From NCBI GenBank assembly GCA_020744225.1, contig JAGMWG010000001.1, forward strand, positions 3,224,001-3,288,000: a stretch of 64,000 nucleotides of DNA, given 5' to 3'. Positions 21,352 to 33,336 of this stretch are shown here, piece by piece. Source of the DNA: Paraphoma chrysanthemicola (taxonomy: Eukaryota > Ascomycota > Dothideomycetes > Pleosporales > Phaeosphaeriaceae). Numbering within the stretch: the first letter of the stretch is position 1; each line of letters begins with the position of its first letter. The notes under the pieces were generated by a model. It saw only the letters and a list, made by a program, of their open reading frames with translations, did not search any database and had not been told where the DNA came from. A program made the translations under genes and the position numbers.

Positions 21352-23859
21352 TTTCTGACCGTGTAGCACCTCGTTCAGATTTGAAACTTGTGGCTGCTAC
21401 AGGCCCGCCGCAGGAAGGCATTGATGACTCGGCGCCTTTCGTGGCAGCGATGATCAATGGGGCGAGTGCTAAGATGAATCTTAGCGTGTAGCGATATTTT
21501 GATGAAGTATCGGTAGCCTTTTTAATCGCAACAAGCGTAGATTTACCGGATTGGATCGAGATAGGGTACAGTAGACAGTTTCGAAACACGACTTTTCGCG
21601 ATGCTGGTCCCCACACCGCCACCCATGATGCTACCTAGGGATCAAGACATGTGCTGGAATCGCTGTCAAATTTCGGCGAGTTGGGCACTGGAAGTTACCG
21701 CACCGGTCGTATCGGCACTCGTAGTCAAAATTTAAGGTCTATTGAGGAAGCCAACACACTCTGGCTGGTAGGTGCTGCTTTTAATGCCATTCCAAATGGA
21801 ATTCTCAGTCGGAAGTGTTTCACCAAGCCACAACTGCAGTTTAGTAGTCTGTTGAGATTGACAAAATGCCCAGAGTACCCCATTCACCTCAATTTGGGAT
21901 TTGCTAGTGCGAACCACATACGCGAGCTATTAAGGTGGTTCACCGTTGGTCTTGACCGAGAACACTTAAGCGCAAATCACCCTTGAGATCTTTGACCGAG
22001 GAGAGTTTCGTCTAGAACGTCCAGAACAGCACTGCTGATCATGTTCTTGGCCCCGATAGACCGCATGAGTTAGAGCTTGTTTTCAATATCGTAGCAAGCA
22101 TTTCGTGGGCTTTCAACCCTCATGCCATCACATTTTGGAAGAGCAGAATATCTGTGCAGAGACTCGCAGGCTTTTTTGTGGGCAGGATAAGGAACCTGAT
22201 TAATTGAGGATGAGAAATGTAACAACATGCTGAGGGCCAAATGCGTTCTTGAAAGATACAAAGTTTATATTCCGGCGCTACCCTAGCCTTCGCTCGATTC
22301 AGGTTTTGGTCCGCATCCGCGACGTTGATCACGATGCAAGTCTCTGGTTGAATATGTCTTGACTTTGAGGTAGTACGTAGTGCCACTATCTCTTAGACAT
22401 GCCGAGGTTCAGTCTTGAAGTTGCAGGCGACTTCTTGCCTTTGATGCAACCCCATCTTCGTGCTTGGATGAGACCGGACCAGTCATTCACGTCAGGGGCT
22501 TTCTATATCATGGTGGAATTGTATGCGCCTAACGACAGACCCAATGAACCATTTCACAAAGCTTGTCATAGTTCATTATGACAGTGTACAGGGCAGATTA
22601 TTCAAGAATACGCTCTGTTGCCTTCTTTCTCTACAGCGGTAAATACCCAAATCTTTTCAAGATGATGAGAGAAACTGAGCGATGCATTTTGGGCGACCGG
22701 AGCCTTCCGTCCTGCTTGCCCTCAATGGACCATACAGATTCGAAACATGTATAGAGATCAAAATTAGCAAACTCGTGGCTGCTGCACGAATACACGCAGA
22801 ATAAAGTTTCAAACCCAACACTGGACAGTGAGCCCTTGGAAAATAGGTGCGTGGTGGGCTAAAGACCAGGTGTCTTTGGGAAGCAAGTAGAGGAACAATG
22901 ATGTTGATGTTGACTAGCAAGAGCACCTAGCTAGAGCTTCGCTGCTTCCACAGCGCAAAGGCTATGTGGCTAGACTTGGCCGAGTTGCGTCAAGCCTCTT
23001 CCCATGTCCGAGCGACGCCCGTGACTAGCTATGACATTGGGTTCGAAAGCATAAAAGCGTTGTGATGTATACCATTGGGCAGACCCTGCGCATATCAATT
23101 ATCACCACACGTGCACCTCGGCTGGATAGCTTTGATGAGGAACAGAATTTTGGCCTTCCTGTAAAACCCATACTCTAAATGATGGATTGAACCCATACTA
23201 AGAGTTGCAGAGACCGATTGGGGTCGACGGAGAATCCTCCGTATTGCAAGGACCATCCATGATCATGAACGACGGTAGTCATTCTAGGTCCTTCTTCGGA
23301 CCGCACCAGCGAGAACACGGAGTCGCGGAAAGCTACATTGTGCATATTGCTCAATGCTTGTTCATAGATGACAGTTGACATGTCTCACTCAGCGCATTTA
23401 GTGTAGGGAGGTGATTAGATGGAATCAATTACGATGCCGCAGTGGCCATGAGATGTTCCTAGCACCTGTTCTCTGGCAAGCTCACTTTGAACATGATGTG
23501 CGGACTAGAGGCCGACTTGATGAACGGGATAGTCGCTCGGTGGTGAATTTCTGAGCTAGCACGATTGTTTAGATTTCTATGGACCTGGAATGCTCCGCGC
23601 CCACTGTGCCAGTCGGTGTGCAACTCTAATGTATCCCCGCGAGGAGGACCACCGGAAAGTTACGTTAATGTCGAATCTCAGTCCACCGTGAAGAGATGTG
23701 CGAGCTCCTCAAATGTTGGTAGGACCTTGGGGTATAAAAGAGCCTTCAAGCACCGCCATGAATGCTCCTCAACCCGATCCATCAGCTTCAATCCCTCCAA
23801 CACAACATCCAAAAGCGTCTGTCGTTTATCAGGATACTCATTCCTTTTCAATCACTAAA
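21352..23859. other. Gene-poor stretch of 2.5 kb
   Basis: No frame here has recognisable content, good codon use or consistent splice signals. Base composition is visibly more A/T-rich than in the housekeeping part. I see no terminal repeats, transposase fragment or tRNA. The last ~130 bases hold the promoter of the secreted-protein gene. Confidence 0.5.
23733..23740 (+). promoter_or_regulatory. TATA box of the small secreted-protein gene
   Basis: TATAAAAG lies 120 bases upstream of the ATG at 23860. A strong TATA box is typical of inducible, highly expressed fungal genes. Confidence 0.55.
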
Positions 23860-24578
23860 ATGAAGTCTACAATCTTTACTAGTGCAGTCTTTGCCTGCCT
23901 CGCAGTTTCTGCCGCAGCCAGCCCTCAGGAGGTGGCCAACCCTGATGGTAACATCAACGCCGTGGTTCCAGCTTCAATTGATGCCGAGTTTCATGGTACC
24001 AAGGTATGAACAATTACGTCTGCGCTCGAAATCTGTCAGCTTATACGTGAGATCAGGATGTCACGGGCGCCATCGTCTCGAGCGAAGCTCCTGATGAGAA
24101 TGAAGCAGCCGCCAAGAGGGATGAGGGTGCACTTCTGGTCCACAGTGAGAAGCGTCTGGATCCCGCCACATTGACCGTGCTGGGCATTGCCGCAACCGCT
24201 GCAGCCATCAAAGGCATCCAGACAGCCCTTCAGGTTGGCATCGATACCATCCAAAATCTAGGCAAATGGACGGAGGTCCGTGAGGGTTTCACCAAGGCGA
24301 CCGTACGAGCCATGTGGCAGCGCAACCCGAGTTACAGCAGATACCCTGCAGCCATCTGCTACAACAAGGGCTATCACTTCCAAAATGGCAAGTGGTCTGG
24401 ACGCGTCAAGGCCAAGCTTAGTCTCGGTACGCTCAACACAGACTACGACTGCATGTACATGGAGGGCGGAAACCAATTCTACACCCATTCTGACGGTGGC
24501 TACATCAATCTCGCCTACAACTACAACGGCGCGCGATGCTCCCACGACAGGAGGACTGGCGATTTGACCTGTAGGTAA
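23860..24578 (+). CDS. Small secreted protein with Kex2 sites, possible DUF7888-type effector candidate, 221 aa
   Basis: Exons are 23860..24003 and 24057..24578, with a 53-nt intron. Residues 1-20 form a clear signal peptide (MKSTIFTSAVFACLAVSAAA, cut near SPQ). An acidic pro-region follows and contains two dibasic KR sites at 68-69 and 80-81, the recognition sequence of the Golgi protease Kex2. Cleavage would leave a 140-residue mature chain that begins with a hydrophobic helix (LTVLGIAATAAAIKGIQTAL). It continues into a conserved-looking region (FTKATVRAMWQRNPSYSRYP, CYNKGYHF, TDYDCMYMEGGNQFYT, GDLTCR) with four Cys. I recall this C-terminal pattern from a family of secreted fungal proteins of unknown function (DUF7888), but this needs a profile search. 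A role in interaction with a host or competitors is an inference from secretion and the gene-poor setting. Confidence 0.7.
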
Positions 24579-25925
24579 ATGGCTAGTCCTTACGCAAGTA
24601 CCTTGAGAGGGGCTTTGCTGCGAAGTCGCGGGCCTTACGCACCTCCGAATCATCGCAAGTTGGGTGCAAAACCCTGCAAAGCAAACCAGGCAGGTTCTCC
24701 TTCTCAGGTTGAGGAGCCTATGATCTCCTACGTCTTGTATATACCAGATTGTGACTGAAAAAGCGTGGAAGTTTTATTATGTAGGTTGCTTTTTTTGTGT
24801 TGAGATGGTTGGATACTCACTAAAGTCACTCTTTTGCGGAGGGTCGGGTTATGCTGCTTTTTGTGTTGCGACGGTTACTCACCATAGTCACTCTCTGGTG
24901 AAGCCTCGGTTTATCTAAAGTACATCGTAGGTAAAAGAAATTCATGGATGTGCGCACCTACTTCCCTTCTACATTATGTGATGCTAATCCAGCAACTTTC
25001 TAATTTTGGAGACTGGACATGATTCTCCGGTAAGAATGAAGGCAACGGGCGTCTGTAGGACTTTGCTGGCAGAGCAAGCAGCTCGAAGTCAGTGCGTGCA
25101 AGTTCCCCATAAGTTCGACACTAGCGAGTGTAAGCTTTCATTTGTGATAGGCAGCGGCTCTACCCTGTTTTGCATGTCACCGTGATGTTAGAACGCACGT
25201 CACGCTCTTCGAAGACTAGATGCACTGATAGACTGACCCTGTTTTCTCCACACGGCTCAGAGTCTGTTCAAAAGAACACAAAATAGTACTCTCATGTGTC
25301 TTGTATCTGACTTGGAGGCGCATTCGAGATGAAGTATCGGTTTTCTGAGATTGGCTGGAAGAGTAGTGGTGGGCCGGGAAGCAGTAGTTACTCTTCGGCC
25401 GAAGTATGGGCAAGGTGCGGGGTTCGCACTGTAAACTGCCCCGCGCAAAGGCTGTGGCGCCATTCCTCTTCAGCTAACCGTGCTATGCTTCTTAAGGAAA
25501 TCACAAAGGCCAAATCGAGTTGTTTTAGACACTAGTCACCTGGAGTTGGATTTAAGCTGCGAATGACGTTCGCGCATATCCAAGTTCCACGAGAGGTGTT
25601 TCTCCGAGTCAGCTTACTGAGGCGTGGTTCCGCGAGTGGACTATGATGCCACCTGGAGCCAATGAAGTAACCGAAGTTCGTTGTGTGTGCTCTAGAGACC
25701 TAGGCTTACCGTGCTGAGCTGAGAAGATCATGCCTGCTGGCCGGCGTCAGCGGATGTGCCCCGCTGGCGATATTAGCAGGGCTGGGCACCCGAGGTATAA
25801 ATAGGAAGACCATGGAGCCGTGACTTTCCAGCTTGATACTGATTCCGGAGGGCACTGAAATCGAACAATCAAACCCACAAACTTCTTTCCAGCAAGACTT
25901 CAAGCCACCATCAACTCAGGCAATC
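24579..25925. other. Intergenic region of 1.3 kb
   Basis: This contains the 3' UTR of the secreted-protein gene and the promoter of the hydrolase gene. An imperfect repeated phrase (GTTGAGATGG..ACTCAC then GTTGCGACGG..ACTCAC) occurs at about 24800-24890. No gene is recognised. Confidence 0.45.
25796..25803 (+). promoter_or_regulatory. TATA box of the alpha/beta hydrolase gene
   Basis: TATAAATA lies 123 bases before the ATG at 25926, almost the same spacing as at the secreted-protein gene upstream. Confidence 0.5.
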
Positions 25926-26945
25926 ATGGAGTCGCTCTCAGCGCACGACGTTACGTTGAAGAACGGCGAGACAACACGCTACTACGAAGGTGGTTCCAAG
26001 GGTGGCATCCCTCTAGTCTTCATCCATGGATGGCCTGATATTGCGGAGTCGTGGAAACACCAACTGACTCACTTCTCCGCACAATCAAGATATCGCGTTA
26101 TCGCTCCTGACATGCGCGGTTATGGCAATTCCTCATCACCCAAGGACAAGCGCGCTTACTCGCTAGAAACTTTGAACAAAGAGCTCGTTGAGTTGGTGGA
26201 GCAATTGGGGATCAAGAAAGCTGTCTGGATTGGGCATGACTGGGGCTGCGGCGTCGTCAATTCACTCGCTACTCACTACCCGGAGTTATTTATCGCTCTT
26301 GTGGTCATCGCAGTCCCTTATCACACCATCGAACGAGGTCTCAAGCACCTACAAGCCCTGGTCAATCGTGATCTTTACCCCGAGGACGAATATGAGTGGG
26401 GTCAGTGGGAGTACATGCGATATTACGAAATCAGTGCGGAACAGAGCATCAAAAGCTTCGAAGGCGAGATCGAGAAAATTACAAAAGTCCTATACTCTCG
26501 CAGCAGACCAGAGAATCTCGAGAAGCGCTCATTCACGGCCAGAGTCATTAGGGATGGAGGCTGGTTCGGTGGGAAGCCGGAGGCGCTCCCTGATGTGCCG
26601 CTTGAGTATACTTCGCTCGATGAATCACTGTATACGAACCTGCTCAAGAGTCATAAGAAACATGGATTCTTCCCGCCAACGGCATACTATCTCAATCACG
26701 ATGTCAATGCAGAGTACGCTAAGAGCGAGAAGAATGGCGGTGTGCTGGACTTTCCGGTGTTATATATCGATGCGAAGTACGACACTGTTTGCTCGCCAAG
26801 TGTCACCACCAAGTTCGCAGAGGAGCAAGAGAAGTACACAAAGGATTTGACGTACGAGACGATTGAGGCGGCGCATTGGGTGCAATTAGAGAAACCAAGG
26901 GAGACCAACGAGGTGTTGGAGAAGTGGCTGAATAAGAAGGTTTAA
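25926..26945 (+). CDS. Alpha/beta hydrolase, epoxide-hydrolase-like, 339 aa
   Basis: This is a single exon. The frame is open from a TTG at 25833, and the first ATG (MESLSAHDV) is at 25926. The oxyanion-hole motif HGWPD (~33-37) and the nucleophile elbow GHDWGC place it in the epoxide hydrolase/haloalkane dehalogenase branch, where Asp is the nucleophile. A late DAKYD and AAHWVQLEKP supply the probable acid and the catalytic His. A cap domain with several Tyr lies between (~145-270). Such enzymes open epoxides or hydrolyse esters in detoxification or secondary metabolism. It is convergent with the NmrA-like gene, with 43 bases between stops. Confidence 0.82.
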   Translation: MESLSAHDVTLKNGETTRYYEGGSKGGIPLVFIHGWPDIAESWKHQLTHFSAQSRYRVIAPDMRGYGNSSSPKDKRAYSLETLNKELVELVEQLGIKKAVWIGHDWGCGVVNSLATHYPELFIALVVIAVPYHTIERGLKHLQALVNRDLYPEDEYEWGQWEYMRYYEISAEQSIKSFEGEIEKITKVLYSRSRPENLEKRSFTARVIRDGGWFGGKPEALPDVPLEYTSLDESLYTNLLKSHKKHGFFPPTAYYLNHDVNAEYAKSEKNGGVLDFPVLYIDAKYDTVCSPSVTTKFAEEQEKYTKDLTYETIEAAHWVQLEKPRETNEVLEKWLNKKV

Positions 26946-26988
26946 ATATTCGCTACATATACCACAACAGGCTTGAAATTCCAGCCCT

Positions 26989-28153
26989 CTAAACCTGCGA
27001 AAGTATAAGCTCTACTTCCGCGTCGACTGCATCAAGAATGTGTTCGGCTGTATGCTCGGCTTTCCACCCCATCATGCTGGCCCGATCTGCTTTGAACGTA
27101 CATCTGAATTGGTTGTTAGCATCGGAAGCGTCTTGACCAGTACAGCTGGATCGACCACACTTACTTGCCCCCAATTTGCACAGCAACAAGCTCCTTGGGG
27201 CAGCCCAATACCTCGCTAAGTTTCTTCAGCGCGGAGCCGTCTGCCTTCTTTACCTCGCTGCTACTCACGACGCCGCGCTTCTCGAGCGCCTTTGCCATAG
27301 CAGTATAAATTTCGTGCCAAGCCACACTGCCCGAAGATGCGAGATAATAACCATTTCTCCCATACCCAAGCTCACCACCTGCTAGGATCTCCTCTAGAAT
27401 CCTCAGATATAAAGCCGTATTGTCGCTGATGTGGCAGACGGGCCATGTCTAACGCTCATGAGCAATTGAAGCTAGGAATTGGCCCAGACTTCATTCACTT
27501 ACATAGTCCTCAGGATTGACGTCATATACAGCGCCCGCACCCTTCGCAGCCTTCACGATAGCCGTCGTCTGAATCGAGATCTTGTTTCCGAACCCATCAC
27601 TCTCACCATACACGATACACGGTGCGAAAATATGGCTCCTAACCCCATGCTTCTCCGCCGTGTCAATAACGTCTTGATTTGTCTTCACAGCCACTTTCAT
27701 AATTCCATGCGGCGGCGTCACATTCTTTGAAATCTCGTACAGTTCTGGATCTGCGTCGCTGATAATTCGATCGGTCGGGAACCCGGCATGTTGGCTAAAG
27801 ATCTTTGCGCCTGACGTGTGCAAAAAATGTACGTCCTGGCCTGTTTCTTGCTTCACTCTCCCGAGCGCTCTTAGGAGGATGAGTTGCGCATCGGATTGAA
27901 TTGCATCAATGAGGAAGTAGATGATCGTGATATTTGCATCCACAATGGACTCAATGACGGCAGCTTCATCTTTAAAATTGAGGCAGAAAGGCTCCGCGCC
28001 ATATTTCTTGACGGCCTCAGCTTGTTCGTGGTTCCTTACGAGGGCATATATAGTCTTGTGTGGTGGTAGATTATTGCGACGGATGTGAAGTTGGGTGAGA
28101 AGAGAACCGCCGAGGTAGCCAGACGCACCGGTCAACAGGAGTGAGTGAGACAT
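26989..28153 (-). CDS. NmrA/extended-SDR-like NAD(P)-binding protein, 349 aa
   Basis: On the reverse strand, exons are 28153..27503, 27448..27165 and 27103..26989, with introns of 54 and 61 nt. The N-terminus MSHSLLLTGASGYLGGSLLT has the TGxxGxxG Rossmann motif. The usual epimerase-fold landmarks follow: ALVRN, HTSGAKIF, a central APCIVYGESDGFGNK and WPVCHISDNTA. The protein resembles fungal NAD-dependent epimerase or NmrA-like proteins, which may act as oxidoreductases or redox sensors. No YxxxK is obvious at the expected place, so catalysis is uncertain. The open frame reaches 28306, but MSHSLLL is the natural start. Confidence 0.75.
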
Positions 28154-28904
28154 TTTGATCGTGGAATTGCATGACTCAGATACAGGTCGTGGATGCGAGT
28201 CTGCAATTGAATGCTCGATATGTAGCCCCGTGCTTTGTAATACACGTCGACTAATGTGCTTTGTAAGGCACATCGAGTTTGTTGGGGTAAGTGGGAACCG
28301 GTCCATGCCCGTGATGGTTAGATTGTGACGACATGCGAAGGAAGATCATCATTTCTCAATCAGCCTCGTTTTGGACTCTCCACCACTATTGTTTAGAAAG
28401 AGTGACACTAAGATATCAGAAGCGACTCAAATTCTTCCTCAGGTCAATTGGTCGATCAACCACAGAGTTCATTTGCCGGCAATGGCATCATAGCGGCACG
28501 AATGTTCGCTTCCCACTGAGAAAATCCCGTTCCAGTTTCGACAGCCAGACAGCAATGACCTTAAGAACTACCCATGTGCAAGAACTTCTTGCTGCATAGG
28601 ACGTTAACGCATGCTCTCTTGGGTTTATGTACGAGCTGAAGGAAGTAATCTAAAACCGTGCATTAACTGTCCTGTTTATTTGAAAGGCACGAACACATCT
28701 CTTTATGAAAGGCGTTACACCGCGGAGAGTCGCAGCCAGCCATCGTTTCAATCCACATCTGTAGCTATCAGTACGTACTGGAGAAGAGCCTACCATATCG
28801 AAGACAGCCAGCACTTGTATGGTAGATACTGCCACAACCATAGCACTGGGATTGGTACACGTACACTTCATACACTTTATTGTAGCTTGCAAATTTCCCG
28901 AGCA
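28154..28904. other. Intergenic region
   Basis: This is the promoter of the NmrA-like gene (read leftward) and the 3' UTR of the aldehyde dehydrogenase gene. Forward-strand open frames at 28333-28599 and 28611-28976 have no recognised content, and the second overlaps the dehydrogenase end in antisense. Confidence 0.45.
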
Positions 28905-30616
28905 CTACAGGAATGTACCCAAATTTACATGGACGGCCTTCACCTGCGTGTAGGACGACAGCGCATACTGGCCTAGTTCACGTCCAACACCACTCTGTTT
29001 ATAGCCACCAAAGGGAATGCCGAAGTGTGAGTCTTGAGAGCTGTTGATCTGCAAAGCTGTTAGCAAGCGTTATTCATATATGATGTTCAACATAAACTTA
29101 CCCAAACCATTCCAGCCTCGATAGCGCCTGCGACTCTGTGTCCTCGCATGATATCTTTCGTGAAGACAGCAGCACCCAGGCCAAACTCGCTGTCATTTGC
29201 TTTCTCCACTGCCTCGTCCTCGGAGCTGAAGCTTTGGATGACGACGAAAGGCCCAAATATCTCTTCTTTGACAATCTTCATGTCATTTTTAACGTTCGCA
29301 AATACGGTCGGCTCGACGAAGAACCCTTTGTCGGGAAGGCCAGATTGTGTGCCGCCATGGATGAGCTCGGCACCTTCCGACTTCCCCGATTCGATATAAC
29401 CGAGAATCCTCTCTCTTGCTGCGCTTGAGACTTGTGGACCGTGGTTGGTGGCGCTGTCAAATTGGCTGCCGATGTTGGTGTTCTCCTTGGTTTGCTTTTT
29501 GAAAGCTTCCAAGAACTTATCATAGATGGTATCTTGCACATACAGGCGCGAGGTCGCTGTACAAACTTGGCCCATGCCACCTAAAATGTTTGATTAGCTA
29601 ACACAGGACACAAGAAAGAACAAGGATGCGCACCCATGATGCCCATATGTGACCACTTGACGGCTTGATCGAGGTCACAGTCATCGAACACAAGAAGAGG
29701 GCTCTTGCCACCAGTTTCAAGAGTTATATTTTTCAGGTTACCAGCTGCTGCTTTCATGATGTTGCGTCCAGTGATGGTGCTTCCAGTGAAAGCAATCTTG
29801 TCAACCTTAGGGTGAGCGGACAGCCGAGAACCGGCATCCTTGCCATGGCCATTGACTATATTGACAACGCCCGCGGGAAAACCAGCTTCCTTGATTAGGG
29901 TAGCAAGAAAGAGCGCTCCGAGTGGTGTTTGTTCTGCTGGCTTAAGAACGACTGTGTTCCCGCAGGCAAGTGCGGGACCAAGCTTCCACGCAGCCATCTG
30001 CAGAATCATCAGATGTGAGGAACAAATCGCGAATTACAAATAGGACTCACCATAATTGGAAAATTCCAAGGAATTATCTGGCCGCAGACACCGATAGGCT
30101 CGTGTTTGGTATATGCGAGCTTCGCATCTGATGTTTCAATGGTCTGTCCATAAACCTTATCCGCCCACCCAGCATAGTATCGAAAAACAGAGATAGTCTC
30201 GGCAATGTCCTCATCCAAAGCCTGCTGGTATGGCTTTCCATTATCCCACGCATCTACCGTAGCGAGGACGTGTGCGTTCTTCTCGCAAAGGTCGCCAAGC
30301 TTCCAGAGTAGTGCTCCGCGGTCAGCCGCTGATATCTTTCGCCATTCTGGGTTCTTGAAGGCTGTGCGTGCTGCCGCAACTGCTGCATCGATGTCTTCTT
30401 CTCCACCAGCTGCGACGCTGGCGATTACGGTCTCATCGTATGGGTTTACCGACTCCAGTGTCGCACCTGACTTCGCAGCAGCGAATTCGTTGTTGATGAA
30501 GAGGCCTGAAATGTGCATGAGCGAGGCACGCCATGAGACCAATGATTGGCTTGCTTACCCGTTGGTTGTGTCCATTTTGCGCCGTTCGGCGCTGTAAGTT
30601 CAATTGATCCAGCCAT
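28905..30616 (-). CDS. Aldehyde dehydrogenase (NAD+), 499 aa
   Basis: On the reverse strand there are five exons: 30616..30559, 30505..30051, 29997..29634, 29580..29102 and 29048..28905. All four introns are exactly 53 nt. The cofactor region has GQIIPWNFPIM and FTGST, the general base is in LETGGKSP, and the catalytic Cys299 is in GQVCTATSR. The motif EIFGPFV and the C-terminal HFGIPFGGYKQSGVGREL are standard. The length is typical of cytosolic fungal ALDHs, and no presequence is seen. It would oxidise an aldehyde to an acid. The neighbouring amine/amino acid permease, diverging at 31421, suggests an aldehyde derived from an amine, but this is context only. Confidence 0.93.
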
Positions 30617-31420
30617 TGTAGAAAACAAAATGTAGGTGTCAGACACGTAAGGAAGTAATTCAATACAGTGATGAAGGAAACGTTCGAGGAATTTGAAGTC
30701 CACCCCCCGATTGTCTAAAGGTGCTGTTATCCGGTGGCCACTATGCGCGTCCGTCCGAGGCCGCATCAACCCCGCGCATCGCGTCGGCGATGGCTCATAT
30801 CGCGAGCCAGCTTGATCCACATTGAATGGCCTATCTAATTACCATTCTTGGTGGAGAGACAGGCTAGGGGTTGCGTTGCGTCGGCGATGGACGGTCGCAT
30901 GGGCCATCGAATGTATGCGAAAATGACGCTAGCCCATGAAGTTGCCTTCTAGGGTTAGTCTGGGGCTGGCTGGAAAGCCCCACTTTTTAGTCTCAACTGT
31001 CGCTTCCGCATTTCGACCACGCTCAGACTTTGCCCCCAAAACTTCCGTCTTGAGTATAGTCGGTTTCACGTCTAGTTCCGTCGCAGCGAGCCTGGCCACT
31101 GGCAATAAGATAAGCTTTCTGCTACGATGATATCGCATGCGCGGAATCTGGGGCCCCAGATCCACCACCTGGATATCATGCCTATCATCTTACTCAAAGC
31201 GGTTTGGCTTGACATTGTTATCAGAGGTATCCTCATAATCAATCGATGGGCCCCTATCTGTTGACATATGCCATCTCATTGCACGTAGCGTATCCTACAC
31301 GTGTGAGACGGCACTCTTGCCCTTGAGCACATCATCTAAGTTTGCTATACCCCAGCACTTCACAACAGGAGTTATTCCTCACCTACTTACCACCCCATCG
31401 TTTGTAACTTCCTAGCCACA
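30617..31420. promoter_or_regulatory. Divergent promoter region, aldehyde dehydrogenase / APC permease
   Basis: About 800 bases separate the two ATGs. A regulator shared by both genes could bind here. CGG triplets are scattered through the interval (for example near 30730-30790), but I could not define a convincing paired site for the nearby Zn2Cys6 protein. Confidence 0.4.
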
Positions 31421-33015
31421 ATGTCGGTGACATCCAAAACCAAAGACTTTGATAGCCCTGTTGGACCAGTCATCACACACGACGAAGGCACCGTGCAGAA
31501 CGTACATGTCGGATACAATGTCCAACTCACGAAGAACCGTTCCCTGGTATCAATCCTCGGAATGACGCTGGCTATCGCCGCAGTCCCGTATGGTATCGGT
31601 GGACCTATGATAAGTGCTATCTACGGCGGTGGTCAGCTATCCATGTTCGTCGGTCTCCTCGTCGTACTCTTCTTCGATGGCTGCGTTGCCATCTCTCTCG
31701 CCGAACTAGCCTCACGATACCCGACATCATCTGGGGTGTACTACTGGTCATACCGTTTGTGTGGAAAGCATGAGAAGATGCGGAAGATACTGTCATTTTT
31801 GACTGGATGGTTCTGGTTGATCGGGAATTGGACAATCACACTCTCAGTCAACTTTGGGTTCGCCTCTCTCATCGCGGCGACGGTGTCAATCTACAACCCC
31901 GAATGGGTGGCGTCTTCATGGGAGCTGCTTCTAATCTTCTACGCAATCTGCGTGGTCGTTTTCTTAATCTGTTCCTTGGGTGACAAACTGCTGCCGTATG
32001 TCGATACCATGGCAGCGGTCTGTAACTTCGTCACCATCATCGCTATTCTTGTCGTGGTATCCGTACGCGCCAAGCAAGGTCGACACTCCGCATCCTACGC
32101 GCTCGGTAACTATGATTCCAGCTTCTCTGGCTGGGGCAAAGGCTTCACATTCTTCATCGGCCTCCTTCCTCCAGCATACACCTTCTCGGCGATCGGAATG
32201 GTGACGTCCATGACCGAAGAGTGCGCGCAGCCCCAGACCGAAGTTTCTCGTGCAATCGCACTTACCATACCGTTTGGCGGAATCGCAGCCCTCCTGTTCG
32301 TCCTGCCATTGTGCTTCACGCTTCCTCCGCTCGAAGAGATCCTCAACGCGCCATACGGACAAGCACTTCCGTACATCCTTAACCTGATCATGGGCTCTCA
32401 GACTGGTGCACTCATACTCATGATCATGATCCTGTTTGTCGTGCTATTCTGCTCCATCGGTATCACGACGGCTGCGTCGCGATGCACATGGGCCTTCAGC
32501 CGCGACGACGCCCTCCCATTCGCCAATGTGTGGACACGCACCATTGCCGACCGCCCCGCCTCTGCTTTAGCACTTGTTACAGTCATCGAGATGCTGCTTG
32601 GGCTCATTAACCTCGGGTCAAGCAGCGCATTCACCGCGTTCGCGTCGGTCGGTGTGATCGCACTCGCGATTGGCTACCTGGTACCAATCTCGATATCACT
32701 TTTCGCCGGCAGAACTGAGGTTTCGCGAGCAAAGTGGACCTGTGGGCCAGTCATAGGCATTGCTGCGAACATTGGTGCAATAGTGTGGATCTTGTTTGAG
32801 CTGGTTCTCTTTAGCATGCCAACCGCGCTACCGGTCACGGAGATCTCAATGAACTATGCCTCGGTGGTGTTGGTGGGCTTCGCTGCGCTGAGTGCAGCGT
32901 GGTATGCCATCTCAGGGCGCAAGAGTAAGTCGATATCTCTCAGCAGAGAAACATCATACGCTAACATATCCCAGAATTCAGTGGACCACCAGACGAAGTT
33001 ATCGAGGTGTACTAG
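31421..33015 (+). CDS. APC-superfamily amino acid/GABA/choline permease, 514 aa
   Basis: Exons are 31421..32924 and 32975..33015. The 50-nt intron near the end gives RKKFSGPPDEVIEVY as the C-terminal tail; without splicing the tail would be a different 18-aa sequence. About twelve hydrophobic segments are visible, starting with LVSILGMTLAIAAVPYGIG. The consensus SLAELASRYPTSSGVYYW and the TTAASRCTWAFSRDDALPF region are typical of the GABA/choline permease group (Uga4/Hnm1). It would import an amine or amino acid across the plasma membrane. Substrate identity cannot be read from the sequence. A Fot1 element is inserted 320 bases downstream. Confidence 0.88.
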
Positions 33016-33336
33016 CATATGATCATTCAACCATGATTCGTGCTTGAGTGTTTATGTGCAGTGACATCTGTACTCAGATAGCTACTAGTTCTTTAGTCCG
33101 ATATTCCCCCTACGTGTGTTGATGTCCCCAGTATTGTTAGCTGCCTTTGCATGTTTATGGCATTGATTATTCCTTTTGGTCCATCGCCCTCTGCATAATA
33201 CAAAATCGAAGCTCAGTCGAACGTATTTATTCCTTTTGTACATATATAATCACTTATAGTAGGTTTTTGCTTATGTTCATGAGCCATCCAGATCGTCGTT
33301 ACATGACAATGGAGATCGTGATGTATGCATATCCTA
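33016..33336. other. Intergenic region left of the transposon
   Basis: This A/T-rich stretch carries the permease 3' UTR. It ends with the TA at 33335-33336 that was the insertion target. Confidence 0.5.

Noticed and set aside
21352..23859. Relic transposon or RIP-decayed repeat in the gene-poor stretch
   Set aside because: No terminal repeats, no transposase-like fragment and no extreme A/T content. A repeat search would be needed to reopen the case.
29049..30558. Introner-like elements in the aldehyde dehydrogenase gene
   Set aside because: Although the four introns have identical length, their sequences show no shared core beyond splice signals.
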